A stretch of 64,000 nucleotides of DNA from an uncultured Spirochaetales bacterium (GTDB taxonomy: Bacteria; Spirochaetota; Spirochaetia; Sphaerochaetales; Sphaerochaetaceae). Location of the stretch: positions 1 through 64,000 of the forward strand of contig CAKQRI010000003.1 of assembly GCA_934271365.1 (NCBI GenBank), given 5' to 3'. A program made the translations under genes and the position numbers. The notes beneath the pieces are model-generated. The model was not told where the DNA came from. It searched no databases and saw only the letters and a program-made list of their open reading frames with translations. Each line of letters opens with the position of its first letter. Position 1 is the stretch's first letter. Of the stretch, positions 43,622 through 52,829 are shown in pieces.

Positions 43622-44908
43622 ATGGTAGTTGAAAAGAGTGTAAAAGAACTGGAGAATTCCCAGGCTGCACTTACCATCACAGTTGACGCTGCATCTATTG
43701 AGAAGGCTTATCAGGATAAGCTCAAGAAGTATTCTGCAAATCTGCAGATTGATGGTTTCAGAAAAGGCAAAGTACCTGCTTCTATCATTGAAAGAAAATA
43801 TGGAGAAGCTATCCGCGAAGAATCAACATTTGAGTTTATGGAAAACTCTCTGCAGGATGCACTAAAGGAACTTGATGAGACAGAGAAACCACTTCCATAT
43901 TCAACACCTGTGCTTCAGGACGAAGAGAAGCTTCTTCCTTTCAAGAAAGACAGTGATATCACATTCACAGTTCATTATGATGTAATGCCTAAATTTGAAC
44001 TTCCTGCATATACAGGATTAACAGCTGAAGTAAAGACATCCACTGTAAGTGATGCTGATGTCGATAAAGAGATTGAGAAGCTAAGAGAACAGAACAGTCT
44101 TATTATCGCAAAAGATGGCGAAGCTGAAAATGGAGACATTGCAACAATTGATTATGTAGAACTCAATGAAGATGGATCTGCTGTAGAGAACACAGAGAAA
44201 AAGGATTTCACATTCACTATTGGTTCTGGCTACAATCTTTACAAGCTTGACGATGATGTAATTGGAATGACAAAAGATGAAGAGAAGACTGTAGAGAAAG
44301 ATATTGATGATAAGCATGTCAGACTCAGTGTAAAGCTAACAAACCTCAAGAGCAGAAAGCTTCCTGAAGTTGATGATGAATTTGCACAGGATGTAAAGGA
44401 CGAATACAAGACAGTAGATGAGATGAAGGCAGGCATTAAGGCAGATCTCGAAGCTAAGGCTGAAGAAGCAAACAAGAATGCAAAAGCTGAAGCTATAATC
44501 GAGAAGATTTCATCTGAAGTTGCCATCTCTATTCCAAGCTCAATGATTGATATCCAGGTTGAGCAGAATTGGAGAAATTTCGTTCAGAGCTCAGGACTTC
44601 CTGAGGAACAGCTTATGGCATTCTTTAAGATGCAGAATCAGTCAAAGGAATCCATCATGCAGGAATGGAGAGCTCCAGCAGAGAAAGATCTCAAGGCACA
44701 GCTGATTCTTGAGGAAATCAAGAAGAAGGAGAATTTTGAGATTAATCAGGCTGAACTTGACAAAGCTTATGAGGAAAAGCTCAGCAATATAAATGATGAG
44801 AATACAAAGGAATACTATAAGAACATGATTAAGGACGAACTACAGTTCTCTAAAGTGATTCCTTTCCTTATCGAGAATAATAACTTTGCCCCTGCAAAAG
44901 AGAATTAA
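43622..44908 (+). CDS. tig: Trigger factor chaperone
   Basis: A 428-residue trigger factor: N-terminal ribosome-binding domain with the signature DGFRKGKVPASIIERKYG (about residues 40-58, conserved GFRxGxxP), a PPIase domain about 155-240, and the C-terminal helical arms. AAAGGAAGG precedes the ATG. It is the first gene of a classical tig-clpP-clpX arrangement, 16 bases before clpP. The 196-base interval upstream contains no other gene. Confidence 0.95.
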   Translation: MVVEKSVKELENSQAALTITVDAASIEKAYQDKLKKYSANLQIDGFRKGKVPASIIERKYGEAIREESTFEFMENSLQDALKELDETEKPLPYSTPVLQDEEKLLPFKKDSDITFTVHYDVMPKFELPAYTGLTAEVKTSTVSDADVDKEIEKLREQNSLIIAKDGEAENGDIATIDYVELNEDGSAVENTEKKDFTFTIGSGYNLYKLDDDVIGMTKDEEKTVEKDIDDKHVRLSVKLTNLKSRKLPEVDDEFAQDVKDEYKTVDEMKAGIKADLEAKAEEANKNAKAEAIIEKISSEVAISIPSSMIDIQVEQNWRNFVQSSGLPEEQLMAFFKMQNQSKESIMQEWRAPAEKDLKAQLILEEIKKKENFEINQAELDKAYEEKLSNINDENTKEYYKNMIKDELQFSKVIPFLIENNNFAPAKEN

Positions 44909-44924
44909 GCTATAGGAGTTTCTT

Positions 44925-45524
44925 TTGCTCGAACCTAAAATGAATAATCTTGTTCCTTATGTAGTATCTCAGACAGGAACAGGAGAAAGACAATATGATA
45001 TATATTCCCGTCTTCTAGAGGATAGAATCATCTTCTTAGACGGGGAAATACGTGATGCTAATGCCGATCTGGTTGTGGCTCAGATTATATATCTTGAGAG
45101 TGTTGATCCCAAAAAGCCTATTAACTTATATATAAATAGCCCTGGAGGCAGTGTTTCTGCAGGGCTGGCTATTTACGATACAATGCAATATGTATCTTGT
45201 CCTGTTAATACAATATGCATTGGCATGTGTGCCTCAATGGCTTCAATAATTCTCTCTGGAGGAACAAAAGGCAGCAGATCAATATTGCCACATGCGAGAG
45301 TCATGATACACCAGCCACTTGGCAAACTATCGGGGCAGACATCTGATGTTCTTATTTCCGCAAAGGAAATCCAGAGGGTGAAAGAAGTCACATCTGAAAT
45401 TCTTGCAGATAACTGCGGTAAAGGCATTGATGAAATCTATAATGCAATACAGAGAGACTGCTATCTAAGTGCTGAAGAAGCTGTTGCTTTCGGTATTGTT
45501 GATACAATTGTAGAGAAGAAGTGA
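44925..45524 (+). CDS. clpP: ATP-dependent Clp protease proteolytic subunit
   Basis: A 199-residue ClpP. The catalytic triad is S104 (GMCASMAS), H129 (RVMIHQP) and D178 (QRDCYLS). The start is TTG at 44925, six bases after AGGAG; an ATG at 44940 is 21 bases from it and less suitable. A short propeptide is therefore possible. It overlaps the GTG upstream of clpX. Confidence 0.96.
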   Translation: MLEPKMNNLVPYVVSQTGTGERQYDIYSRLLEDRIIFLDGEIRDANADLVVAQIIYLESVDPKKPINLYINSPGGSVSAGLAIYDTMQYVSCPVNTICIGMCASMASIILSGGTKGSRSILPHARVMIHQPLGKLSGQTSDVLISAKEIQRVKEVTSEILADNCGKGIDEIYNAIQRDCYLSAEEAVAFGIVDTIVEKK

Positions 45525-45526
45525 TT

Positions 45527-46774
45527 ATGGCTAGAAGTTCTAAATATTGCTCATTCTGTGGAAGACCGCTAGATGGAACAACAAAGCTTGTAACAGGTCC
45601 TGGTGTTGCAATCTGTGAGGATTGTATTAAGACATGTTATGACATAATCAGAAAAGAAGATGATCAGACATCTCCAGATCTAGATTCTATGGTTATACCT
45701 ACACCTGCTGAACTAAAGCAGTATCTGGATCAATATGTTATCGGACAAGAAGAAGCAAAGAAAGTTCTTTCGGTTGCTGTGCATAACCACTATAAGAGGA
45801 TTAAATATAAAGCTCAAGTAAAAGATATGGGAGTGGACTTAGAGAAATCTAACATTCTCGTAATCGGACCAACTGGAACTGGAAAAACCCTTCTTGCAAG
45901 AACACTTGCAAATAAACTCAATGTGCCATTTGCAATTGCTGATGCAACAACTCTCACCGAAGCAGGATACGTTGGAGAAGATGTTGAGAATATACTTCTT
46001 AAACTGATTGAAGCTGCAGATTTCGATATAAAGAAGGCAGAAAGAGGTATTATCTTTATTGATGAAATAGATAAAATCGGTAAAAAGGGTGAAAACGTCT
46101 CAATCACACGTGACGTGTCGGGAGAAGGTGTACAGCAAGCTCTTCTGAAGATAATCGAAGGTACTATTGCATCAGTACCTCCACAGGGTGGCAGAAAGCA
46201 TCCGAATCAGGAAATGCTTAAAATTGATACCAAGGATATTCTATTTATATGTGGTGGTGCTTTTGTCGGTCTTGATAAGATAATAGAGAAGAGGACAGCT
46301 GTTGCAGGTATGGGATTCGGTGCATCTATAGTAGAAAAGGAAGAGAAAGACCTTTCTAAGCTTTACAAGGAAATCTCACCTGAAGACCTTGTTAAATTCG
46401 GACTGATTCCAGAGTTTATCGGAAGACTCCCTATAATAACAACACTTAATAACTTATCTGTTGCAGACCTTAAAAGGATTCTAACTGAACCTAAAAACTC
46501 TATTGTAAGACAGAATATTGCTACTTTCAAACTTGATGGGATAGATCTTACTTTCACTGATGATGCTATCAATGAAATAGCAGAAGTAGCTTTCCGCCAG
46601 AAAACTGGAGCAAGGGGGCTTAGAAGCATTATTGAGAATCTGATGCTTGATATTTCTTTTGATATTCCTTCGATGAATAATGTAAAAGAAGTTGTTGTAG
46701 ATAAGGACTGCATAGTCAACCATAATCCACCCAAGGTAATTTCAAATGAAGGAAAATATATTTCCATCGATTAA
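45527..46774 (+). CDS. clpX: ATP-dependent Clp protease ATPase subunit ClpX
   Basis: A 415-residue unfoldase. The N-terminal C4 zinc domain is CSFCGRPL and CEDCIKTC. Walker A is GPTGTGKT, Walker B IIFIDEIDKIG, the pore loop GYVGEDVE, and the ClpP-docking loop is AGMGFGA in the usual IGF position. The ATG at 45527 is preferred to GTG at 45521. It overlaps the downstream DHH gene by 29 bases. Confidence 0.97.
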   Translation: MARSSKYCSFCGRPLDGTTKLVTGPGVAICEDCIKTCYDIIRKEDDQTSPDLDSMVIPTPAELKQYLDQYVIGQEEAKKVLSVAVHNHYKRIKYKAQVKDMGVDLEKSNILVIGPTGTGKTLLARTLANKLNVPFAIADATTLTEAGYVGEDVENILLKLIEAADFDIKKAERGIIFIDEIDKIGKKGENVSITRDVSGEGVQQALLKIIEGTIASVPPQGGRKHPNQEMLKIDTKDILFICGGAFVGLDKIIEKRTAVAGMGFGASIVEKEEKDLSKLYKEISPEDLVKFGLIPEFIGRLPIITTLNNLSVADLKRILTEPKNSIVRQNIATFKLDGIDLTFTDDAINEIAEVAFRQKTGARGLRSIIENLMLDISFDIPSMNNVKEVVVDKDCIVNHNPPKVISNEGKYISID

Positions 46775-47723
46775 TCCTGTCATTATCAATAAAATACAAA
46801 CTGCTGAGAACATCCTCATCATCGCTCATAAGAATCCAGATGGGGATGCTCTCTCATCAACACTTGCACTTTCACTTATGATGGAGAAGCTTGGCAAGAA
46901 TGCCTATGCTATAAATGAAGGGCCTTTTCTTAGAGCAGAACTATCCGACCTAGCTGATAAGGTTTCACAAGATATCCCTGAAGAACTTATTGAGAAGAAT
47001 CCACTTGTAATAGTTGCTGACTGCTCAACGCCTGATAGGCCTGGAATAGTTTTTGAAAAAATCAAACACCTTGATAGAATCGTAATAGATCATCATAGTT
47101 CCGGTGATGAATTTGCAGAATCGAATTCATCTTACATTGTGCCCTACTCTCCTTCTACAACACTTCTTGTTGATGTTCTAAGAGAATCACTAGGGCTGGA
47201 ATTAGACAAACAGCTTGCAGAATATTTTTATACTGGTCTTGCTACAGACACAGGTTTCTTCCATTTCATATCAAATAGAATCGGTGCAGAAGTCTTCAAA
47301 AGGGCTGCATCATACACTGAAGCTGGAGTAGATCCTTACACTATGTATGATAAGCTTACAGATGGGAAGGATATAGATGAAATATTCAATAGTGCTGAGA
47401 TTCTAAAAAAGACAAAACAGTACTTTGACGGTCACCTTCTTATAGCTATCCAGCCAAAAGAAATGGAAATGTCAAGGCTCTCTGATGATATTTACAGCCA
47501 GTTATTAAAGGTTAAAGGTGTAAAAGCAGTTGTTTTCCTTAAGGAAAAATCGGACAGGACTGAGATAGGATTCAGAGCAAAAAATGGTTCAGATCTTGAT
47601 GTAGGAGAACTTGCACATTCACTTGGCGGTGGCGGTCATAGATTAGCTGCAGGAGCATCTTTAAATTGTACATCAAAAGAAGCAGAGAGAAAAATAGTTA
47701 ATTTATTTACTGATATTATATAG
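46746..47723 (+). CDS. DHH/DHHA1 phosphoesterase (NrnA-like)
   Basis: A 325-residue DHH-family protein. The metal motifs are AHKNPDGDALSS, VADCSTP, and IDHHSSGDEFAES (the DHH itself). The C-terminal DHHA1 domain ends with GGGGHRLAAG. NrnA-type enzymes degrade oligoribonucleotides and pAp; spirochaete homologues are also described as phosphoesterases. AAGG lies about nine bases before the ATG, within the clpX end. It is probably co-transcribed with clpPX. Confidence 0.9.
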   Translation: MKENIFPSINPVIINKIQTAENILIIAHKNPDGDALSSTLALSLMMEKLGKNAYAINEGPFLRAELSDLADKVSQDIPEELIEKNPLVIVADCSTPDRPGIVFEKIKHLDRIVIDHHSSGDEFAESNSSYIVPYSPSTTLLVDVLRESLGLELDKQLAEYFYTGLATDTGFFHFISNRIGAEVFKRAASYTEAGVDPYTMYDKLTDGKDIDEIFNSAEILKKTKQYFDGHLLIAIQPKEMEMSRLSDDIYSQLLKVKGVKAVVFLKEKSDRTEIGFRAKNGSDLDVGELAHSLGGGGHRLAAGASLNCTSKEAERKIVNLFTDII

Positions 47724-47736
47724 AATTACTCATAAT

Positions 47737-47771
47737 GGCACACTTCTTGCTTATAAAAAGCAGGAGGTGCT
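47737..47771 (+). promoter_or_regulatory. Stem sequestering the Shine-Dalgarno of the sigma-like gene
   Basis: GCAC (47738-47741), CTTC (47743-47746) and TGCTT (47748-47752) pair with AAGCA (47758-47762), GGAG (47763-47766) and GTGC (47767-47770), giving 13 pairs with two single-base bulges and an ATAAA loop. The Shine-Dalgarno AGGAGG (47762-47767) is wholly in the 3' arm. No T-tract follows, so it is not a terminator. Confidence 0.6.
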
Positions 47772-47775
47772 AGAA

Positions 47776-48774
47776 ATGAATGATTTCTATAGCAACGAAG
47801 CAGATAAGGATTTTACTATCAAAATTGCGAATTATAATACATTAAGCAGCAAGGAAAAATCCGCAAGAAGAAAGGAAATAGTAGAAAGAACTAAGATTCT
47901 CTTATATGAGATTCCGATAAAGTATCTATTTGCAACAGAAGATCAAGCAATAAATGTGTTTCTTGAAATGCATGACGAAATAGATAATATAATTGCAAAT
48001 TTCAGATTATGCGGAGTTACTTTCAATAATTACTTAATACAGATATGCAGATATAGGCTTCTAAGCGAATTCAAAAAGGAAAGACAACGAGAATTTGAAG
48101 AAGCATCATTTCTGGCTGAAGAAGAGCATCTTTATCAGATAAGAGAAGAGGAACCGTTAATTGAAGACGAGAAACAGGAACTTCATCATGGTCTTAATCG
48201 TCCAGAAGTGCAGAATATGAATCTTAAGGATTTATTTGAATATATTGTCCGAAACAAAGATGAAATCTGCACATATAAAGCAGAATGCGAAGAAGAACTG
48301 AATAAACTATTATCCATTAAAACAAATAGAAAGAGATTCCTTATATTGCTTCTATATCTTCCAGAGACTGAAACAAAAGAACTGATTAATGGTTTTTCAA
48401 AGGTTTTGGATCTTGACTATAAAGTCCTTGCAAGGTTCTTCATCCTAAAAAATACAGAGCTTGACGCGCATTATATAACAAGAGACAAAGCTTTAAAGAC
48501 AGCAGCTAGACACTGGAACACAATACAGAAACTCAAAAGAGCTCTACATAATGAAACCGATGAAGACATAATCTCCTCAATCCAGGATAAGCTATCTAAA
48601 GTTTGCAAATGCCATATAAAAAGATGTGAAATAGCTAATGCTGCACTCTCTGGTATGACACAACCTCAGATTTCAGAGATTCTAGGAATCCCGCGTTCAA
48701 CTGTAGCCCAGAGCATAATGCAAATCAGAAAGGAATTAACTGAAATTGCTGATGATATTATCACTGAATACTAG
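47776..48774 (+). CDS. Sigma-factor-like HTH protein, unknown
   Basis: A 332-residue protein with ATG at 47776, eight bases after AGGAGG; a GTG at 47767 lies inside that motif. About residues 80-115 (FNNYLIQICRYRLLSEFKKERQ) resemble sigma region 2. The C-terminus (about residues 285-325; MTQPQISEILGIPRSTVAQSIMQ) is a clear helix-turn-helix like region 4. Between them are about 160 helical, charged residues with no recognised domain. It could be a divergent sigma factor or a DNA-binding regulator. No similar named family is known to me. Confidence 0.65.
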   Translation: MNDFYSNEADKDFTIKIANYNTLSSKEKSARRKEIVERTKILLYEIPIKYLFATEDQAINVFLEMHDEIDNIIANFRLCGVTFNNYLIQICRYRLLSEFKKERQREFEEASFLAEEEHLYQIREEEPLIEDEKQELHHGLNRPEVQNMNLKDLFEYIVRNKDEICTYKAECEEELNKLLSIKTNRKRFLILLLYLPETETKELINGFSKVLDLDYKVLARFFILKNTELDAHYITRDKALKTAARHWNTIQKLKRALHNETDEDIISSIQDKLSKVCKCHIKRCEIANAALSGMTQPQISEILGIPRSTVAQSIMQIRKELTEIADDIITEY

Positions 48775-48775
48775 G

Positions 48776-48781
48776 TATAAT
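48776..48781 (+). promoter_or_regulatory. -10 box for a leaderless rdgB transcript
   Basis: Consensus TATAAT with exactly six bases before the rdgB ATG at 48788, and no Shine-Dalgarno. The -35 is not consensus. Confidence 0.5.
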
Positions 48782-48787
48782 TAACAC

Positions 48788-49384
48788 ATGAAAATATATT
48801 TTGCATCTGGTAATGAACATAAGAAAGAAGAGATGTCCAGGCTTTTGGGTGGATATGAGCTCGTTCTGCCAAAAGAAAAAGGAATTGAATTCAATCCGGA
48901 AGAGACTGGTTCAACATTCATAGAAAACGCCATAATAAAAGCAGAGGCCTTATATGAAATAGTCAAGGCACCTGTACTCTCTGATGATTCAGGTCTTATT
49001 GTAAGAGCTCTTAATGGGCAGCCTGGAATATATACAGCACGCTTTGGTGAAGATATCTTCAATAGACCATTGTCTGCAAAAGAAAAATATATGTATCTGC
49101 TCAAAGAAATGGAAGGAATAGAAGACAGATATGCCGAATTCACTGATGCTCTCTGTCTTATTCTCAGTCCAACAAGACGTTTCATAGTACAGGAAAACTG
49201 TGAAGGATCAATCACTGAAAAACCATCTGGTGTAAATGGTTTTGGATATGACCCCATATTCTTCATCAAAGAGGCAGGCTGCATAAGTGCAGAATTAAAC
49301 GGTGAAGAAAAGGATAAATACAGCCACAGAGGAAAAGCTGCAAGGATTATGGCTAAAATAATAAAGGAAGAACTCAATGATTGA
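48788..49384 (+). CDS. rdgB: Non-canonical purine NTP pyrophosphatase (HAM1/RdgB)
   Basis: A 198-residue ITP/XTP pyrophosphatase. It begins with the family pattern KIYFASGNEHKKEEM, has PVLSDDSGLIVRALNGQPGIYTARF, GYDPIFF and the SHRGKA end. It removes dITP and XTP from the nucleotide pool. It starts 13 bases after the preceding stop and overlaps pepF by 8 bases. Confidence 0.95.
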   Translation: MKIYFASGNEHKKEEMSRLLGGYELVLPKEKGIEFNPEETGSTFIENAIIKAEALYEIVKAPVLSDDSGLIVRALNGQPGIYTARFGEDIFNRPLSAKEKYMYLLKEMEGIEDRYAEFTDALCLILSPTRRFIVQENCEGSITEKPSGVNGFGYDPIFFIKEAGCISAELNGEEKDKYSHRGKAARIMAKIIKEELND

Positions 49385-51149
49385 TAGAAAGGATCAGAAG
49401 ACAACAGATACATGGGATCTATCGTCCCTTTTCAAATCTAATGCAGAATGGAGAGAAGCTCTTAATGTATTCTCGGAGAAAACATCAAAAGCTCAGGATT
49501 TCAAAGGAAAGCTTGCCTCTTCTGAAGAAATATTCCATGAGGCTTTGGAATATATTGAAGAGATGTATAAAGAACTCGAAAAACTGTCATCATATGCTTT
49601 CCTTTCATTCTGTCAGGATGGAACAGACAATATAAATGCAGAAATGGCAGGAATTATTAGCAGTGTAGAGGCAGATTTTACAGCAAAGCTATCATATTTT
49701 GAGCCAGAGATGATGAATATGGATAAATCATTCATCGAAAAATGTGTATCTGATTCATCTTTTTCAAAATTCAGGGTATATATCAAAAAAACAGCAAGAG
49801 AAAAAGAACATATTCTCACAGAAAAAGAAGAGCATCTGCTTTCTCTATTCTCCCCTATTGCATCAGGTTCTTCTGATGCATTCAATGATCTTAATAACAT
49901 TGATTTATCATTTGATGATGTTGATGGAGAATCACTCTCTCATTCGACATTCCATAAATTCATGCTGTCTGCTGATGAAGGAAAAAGAAAAAGAGCATAT
50001 AAAAATTACTATGAAGAATATGCCAAACATCAGCACGTAATAGCTAGGCTTTATGAAAACAGCATAAAGAAGGATATTTTTCTGGCAAAAGCCAGAGGCT
50101 TTAAGTCTTCTCTTGAAAAATCCCTGTTTCCGGACAATATGCCAACAGCCGTATACACATCCTTAATAGAAAGCGTTCATGACAATCTTCAAACCCTCCA
50201 TAGATTCTATAATCTGAAAGCAAGACTTCTTGGAAAGACAGAGCTTCACCATTATGATGTTTATGCAAAAATGCTAAGTACACCTATTCAAAGATACAAT
50301 TATGATGATGCTGTTTCTATCATCTATGAGGCAACAGCACCTCTCGGGAATGAATATAGAAACATTCTCAGAAAAGGGTTAACAGATGAAAGGTGGGTCG
50401 ACAGATATGAGAACAGAGGGAAGCGCAGTGGAGCATTTTCTGCAGGAGGGTATAGTGGATTACCATATATTCTCACTAATTTTGAGAACGACGATTTATC
50501 ATCAGTATTCACACTGATTCATGAAGGCGGTCACTCTATGCACTCATACTATTCAGCAAAGAGAAACCCATTCATGAGCTATAGCTATACCATATTTGAA
50601 GCAGAAGTAGCCTCGACATTCAATGAGAATCTGCTGCATCATTATCTTCAGAAAAATGCAGAAAACAATGAAGAAAAAATCTTTTTAATTGCAAAGAATC
50701 TTGATGATATTGTGGCGACCCTATTCAGACAGACAATGTTTGCAGAATTCGAGCTCATCATGCATGAAAAAGCTGAAAAAGGTGAAGCAATAACACTGAA
50801 TGAAATGAGAAGAGAATACAGGAAGCTTTTAGAAGCATATTTCGGTCCAATAATGAATCTAGAAGAAGAGAGTGATCTTGAGTGCCTAAGAATCCCTCAT
50901 TTCTATAGAGCATTCTATTGTTATAAATATGCAACAGGAATATCTGCATCTATAGCTCTTTCTGAGAAAGTAATTAATGGTGGAGAAAACGATAGACTGA
51001 AATATCTTAGGTTTCTGAAATCAGGTGGTTCTGAATATCCTCTGGACTCTCTAAAGAAAGCAGGTGTTGATATGGCAACAAAGACTCCTGTTGATAATGC
51101 AATAAAGCATTTTGCCAATCTTTTAGATAAAATGGAAGAATTATTATAG
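49377..51149 (+). CDS. pepF: Oligoendopeptidase F
   Basis: A 590-residue M3B metallopeptidase. The zinc site is HEGGHS (in TLIHEGGHSMHSYYS), followed by EAEVASTFNE with the third ligand. The N-terminal helical oligoendopeptidase domain is complete. It degrades peptides of about 7-17 residues. GGAAG precedes the ATG, in the rdgB end. Convergent with the small secreted-protein gene (6-base overlap of stops). Confidence 0.95.
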   Translation: MIDRKDQKTTDTWDLSSLFKSNAEWREALNVFSEKTSKAQDFKGKLASSEEIFHEALEYIEEMYKELEKLSSYAFLSFCQDGTDNINAEMAGIISSVEADFTAKLSYFEPEMMNMDKSFIEKCVSDSSFSKFRVYIKKTAREKEHILTEKEEHLLSLFSPIASGSSDAFNDLNNIDLSFDDVDGESLSHSTFHKFMLSADEGKRKRAYKNYYEEYAKHQHVIARLYENSIKKDIFLAKARGFKSSLEKSLFPDNMPTAVYTSLIESVHDNLQTLHRFYNLKARLLGKTELHHYDVYAKMLSTPIQRYNYDDAVSIIYEATAPLGNEYRNILRKGLTDERWVDRYENRGKRSGAFSAGGYSGLPYILTNFENDDLSSVFTLIHEGGHSMHSYYSAKRNPFMSYSYTIFEAEVASTFNENLLHHYLQKNAENNEEKIFLIAKNLDDIVATLFRQTMFAEFELIMHEKAEKGEAITLNEMRREYRKLLEAYFGPIMNLEEESDLECLRIPHFYRAFYCYKYATGISASIALSEKVINGGENDRLKYLRFLKSGGSEYPLDSLKKAGVDMATKTPVDNAIKHFANLLDKMEELL

Positions 51150-51506
51150 CATCTGAATTTCGGAAATTAACATGTCTTCAATCTTCACTGAGACAGTAAT
51201 TCCATTTTTCTGGCTATAGAGTGTATAAAAGTCATCATTTCTGAAAAGAAGAATGTTTTCTAGAGGAAGAATTGAGGCTAGATAAGATGTATATGAAGCT
51301 CTGAATAGTTTGCTGTTGATAAGATAATCATCTATCCATTCCTCCGAAAAAGGATAGGAAAAGGCTGATAAAAGCATAGCTTCAGGACTTCCTTCTGGAG
51401 CAGATATGATTACTGGACCTCTAGATGCTGATACAGCACCTATCGTGCCAGCATAAACAGATAAGGTAGCGTTCAATGCTAGGAGAAAGCATAAGAATCT
51501 TTTCAT
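51144..51506 (-). CDS. Small secreted protein, unknown
   Basis: A 120-residue protein with a signal peptide (MKRFLCFLLALNATLSVYAG, cleavage near residue 19). The mature part is about 100 residues with no cysteine and mixed strands; no family is recognised. A promoter TTGCTA-17-GATAAT on the minus strand ends seven bases before its ATG, with no Shine-Dalgarno, so a leaderless transcript is likely. It is convergent with pepF and divergent from the HD gene. Confidence 0.55.
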   Translation of the reverse strand: MKRFLCFLLALNATLSVYAGTIGAVSASRGPVIISAPEGSPEAMLLSAFSYPFSEEWIDDYLINSKLFRASYTSYLASILPLENILLFRNDDFYTLYSQKNGITVSVKIEDMLISEIQML

Positions 51507-51513
51507 ATTCTAG

Positions 51514-51542
51514 ATTATCTATGAATATGGTAGATTTAGCAA
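51514..51542 (-). promoter_or_regulatory. Promoter for a leaderless transcript of the small secreted protein
   Basis: On the minus strand TTGCTA (51542-51537), a 17-base spacer and GATAAT (51519-51514), ending seven bases before the ATG at 51506. Confidence 0.55.
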
Positions 51543-51554
51543 TTGAGGATACAT

Positions 51555-52829
51555 ATGGAAGGTAAAGATGCACTTGAGATTCTAAATAGAGGATTCACCC
51601 ATTCGATAAAAGATCCCCTATGGCAGAACGTCTATATGACAAAAGACATGAAATCACTTCTTGAAACGGAAGAAGTACAGAAGCTTTCAAGGATAAAACA
51701 GAATGGACCAGCATATCTAGTATACCCAGGAGCTGTTCATACAAGACTCAGCCACTCTATTGGTGTATATAACCTCGGAAGAGAGATGCTGCTTTCAATA
51801 GCTAGAAAAACAGATAAAGTACATCTAACAGAAACAGGAATGCTTTCATTTCTTGCTGCATGCTTACTTCATGATATAGGGCATTTTCCTTATGCCCATT
51901 CTCTTAAGGAACTTGCAATAAAAGAGCATGAAGAACTTGGAAGCATCCTTATAACAGATGATGCAAAGCTAAATAAGGCAATAGCAAAGACGGGAGCAGA
52001 CCCTCTATTTACAGCAGCAATAATTGATAAAGATATGCTGAATGCGGAAGATGAAGTACAATTCTACCGTTCACTGCTCTCTGGAACTCTGGATCCTGAT
52101 AAACTTGATTATCTATCACGAGATGGCTTCTTTGCTGGCATACCATATGGAAAGCAGGATACAGCATATATAATATCTGCACTTTCAGTTGAAAGCAGGA
52201 TGCTATGTCTTGATGAAGATGCAATAAGCTCTGTAGAGCAGATTCTTTTCTCTAAATACATGATGTATAGGACACTTTACTGGCATAAAGATGTAAGATC
52301 TGCTACTGCAATGATAAAAAAAGCCCTTATAATGGCAATTGCTCATAACGCTATCTCATTCAACGATCTATATTATCTTGATGATGCTGAATTCAATGAG
52401 CTTATGAGAAAAAGAAGCAAGGATGCTGATGAGCTTTCAATGGTTGAAAGAGTCAATGAAGGCCAGCTGCTTGAAAGAAAACTCTCTTATTCATTCAATA
52501 ACAATGGTTACATCGAAAAAAACGGACTTAACCCAACTAAGAGAATGGATATTGAACATAAATTATTTGAGGCTTTATCCGAAACATATCCTGAATTAAA
52601 TGAATATGAAGTGATAATTGATATACCAGAACCAATAAACTTTGAGACATACATACGTATTCTGAAAAAAGATGCAACTATAGCAGACCTAGATGAAGAC
52701 ATGTTGATTTTCAGCCGTGGTGTAAGCAGAGAATTTGGCAAACATCTCAGGAAAGTCTCTTTATTCCTACCATCTTACGTTGAAACCAGCATAGCCTCAA
52801 AATATATGGAGGAAATAATAAATGGATAA
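51555..52829 (+). CDS. HD-domain phosphohydrolase
   Basis: A 424-residue HD-superfamily protein of the dGTPase/SAMHD1-like type. Metal ligands are seen in HTRLSHSIGVYNLGREM, ACLLHDIGHFPYAHS and LDPDKLDYLSRDGFF. The substrate may be a dNTP or another nucleotide; it is not the classical Dgt. The ATG at 51555 follows AGGA by seven bases and is preferred to TTG at 51543. It overlaps the TtcA-like gene by 8 bases. Confidence 0.88.
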   Translation: MEGKDALEILNRGFTHSIKDPLWQNVYMTKDMKSLLETEEVQKLSRIKQNGPAYLVYPGAVHTRLSHSIGVYNLGREMLLSIARKTDKVHLTETGMLSFLAACLLHDIGHFPYAHSLKELAIKEHEELGSILITDDAKLNKAIAKTGADPLFTAAIIDKDMLNAEDEVQFYRSLLSGTLDPDKLDYLSRDGFFAGIPYGKQDTAYIISALSVESRMLCLDEDAISSVEQILFSKYMMYRTLYWHKDVRSATAMIKKALIMAIAHNAISFNDLYYLDDAEFNELMRKRSKDADELSMVERVNEGQLLERKLSYSFNNNGYIEKNGLNPTKRMDIEHKLFEALSETYPELNEYEVIIDIPEPINFETYIRILKKDATIADLDEDMLIFSRGVSREFGKHLRKVSLFLPSYVETSIASKYMEEIING

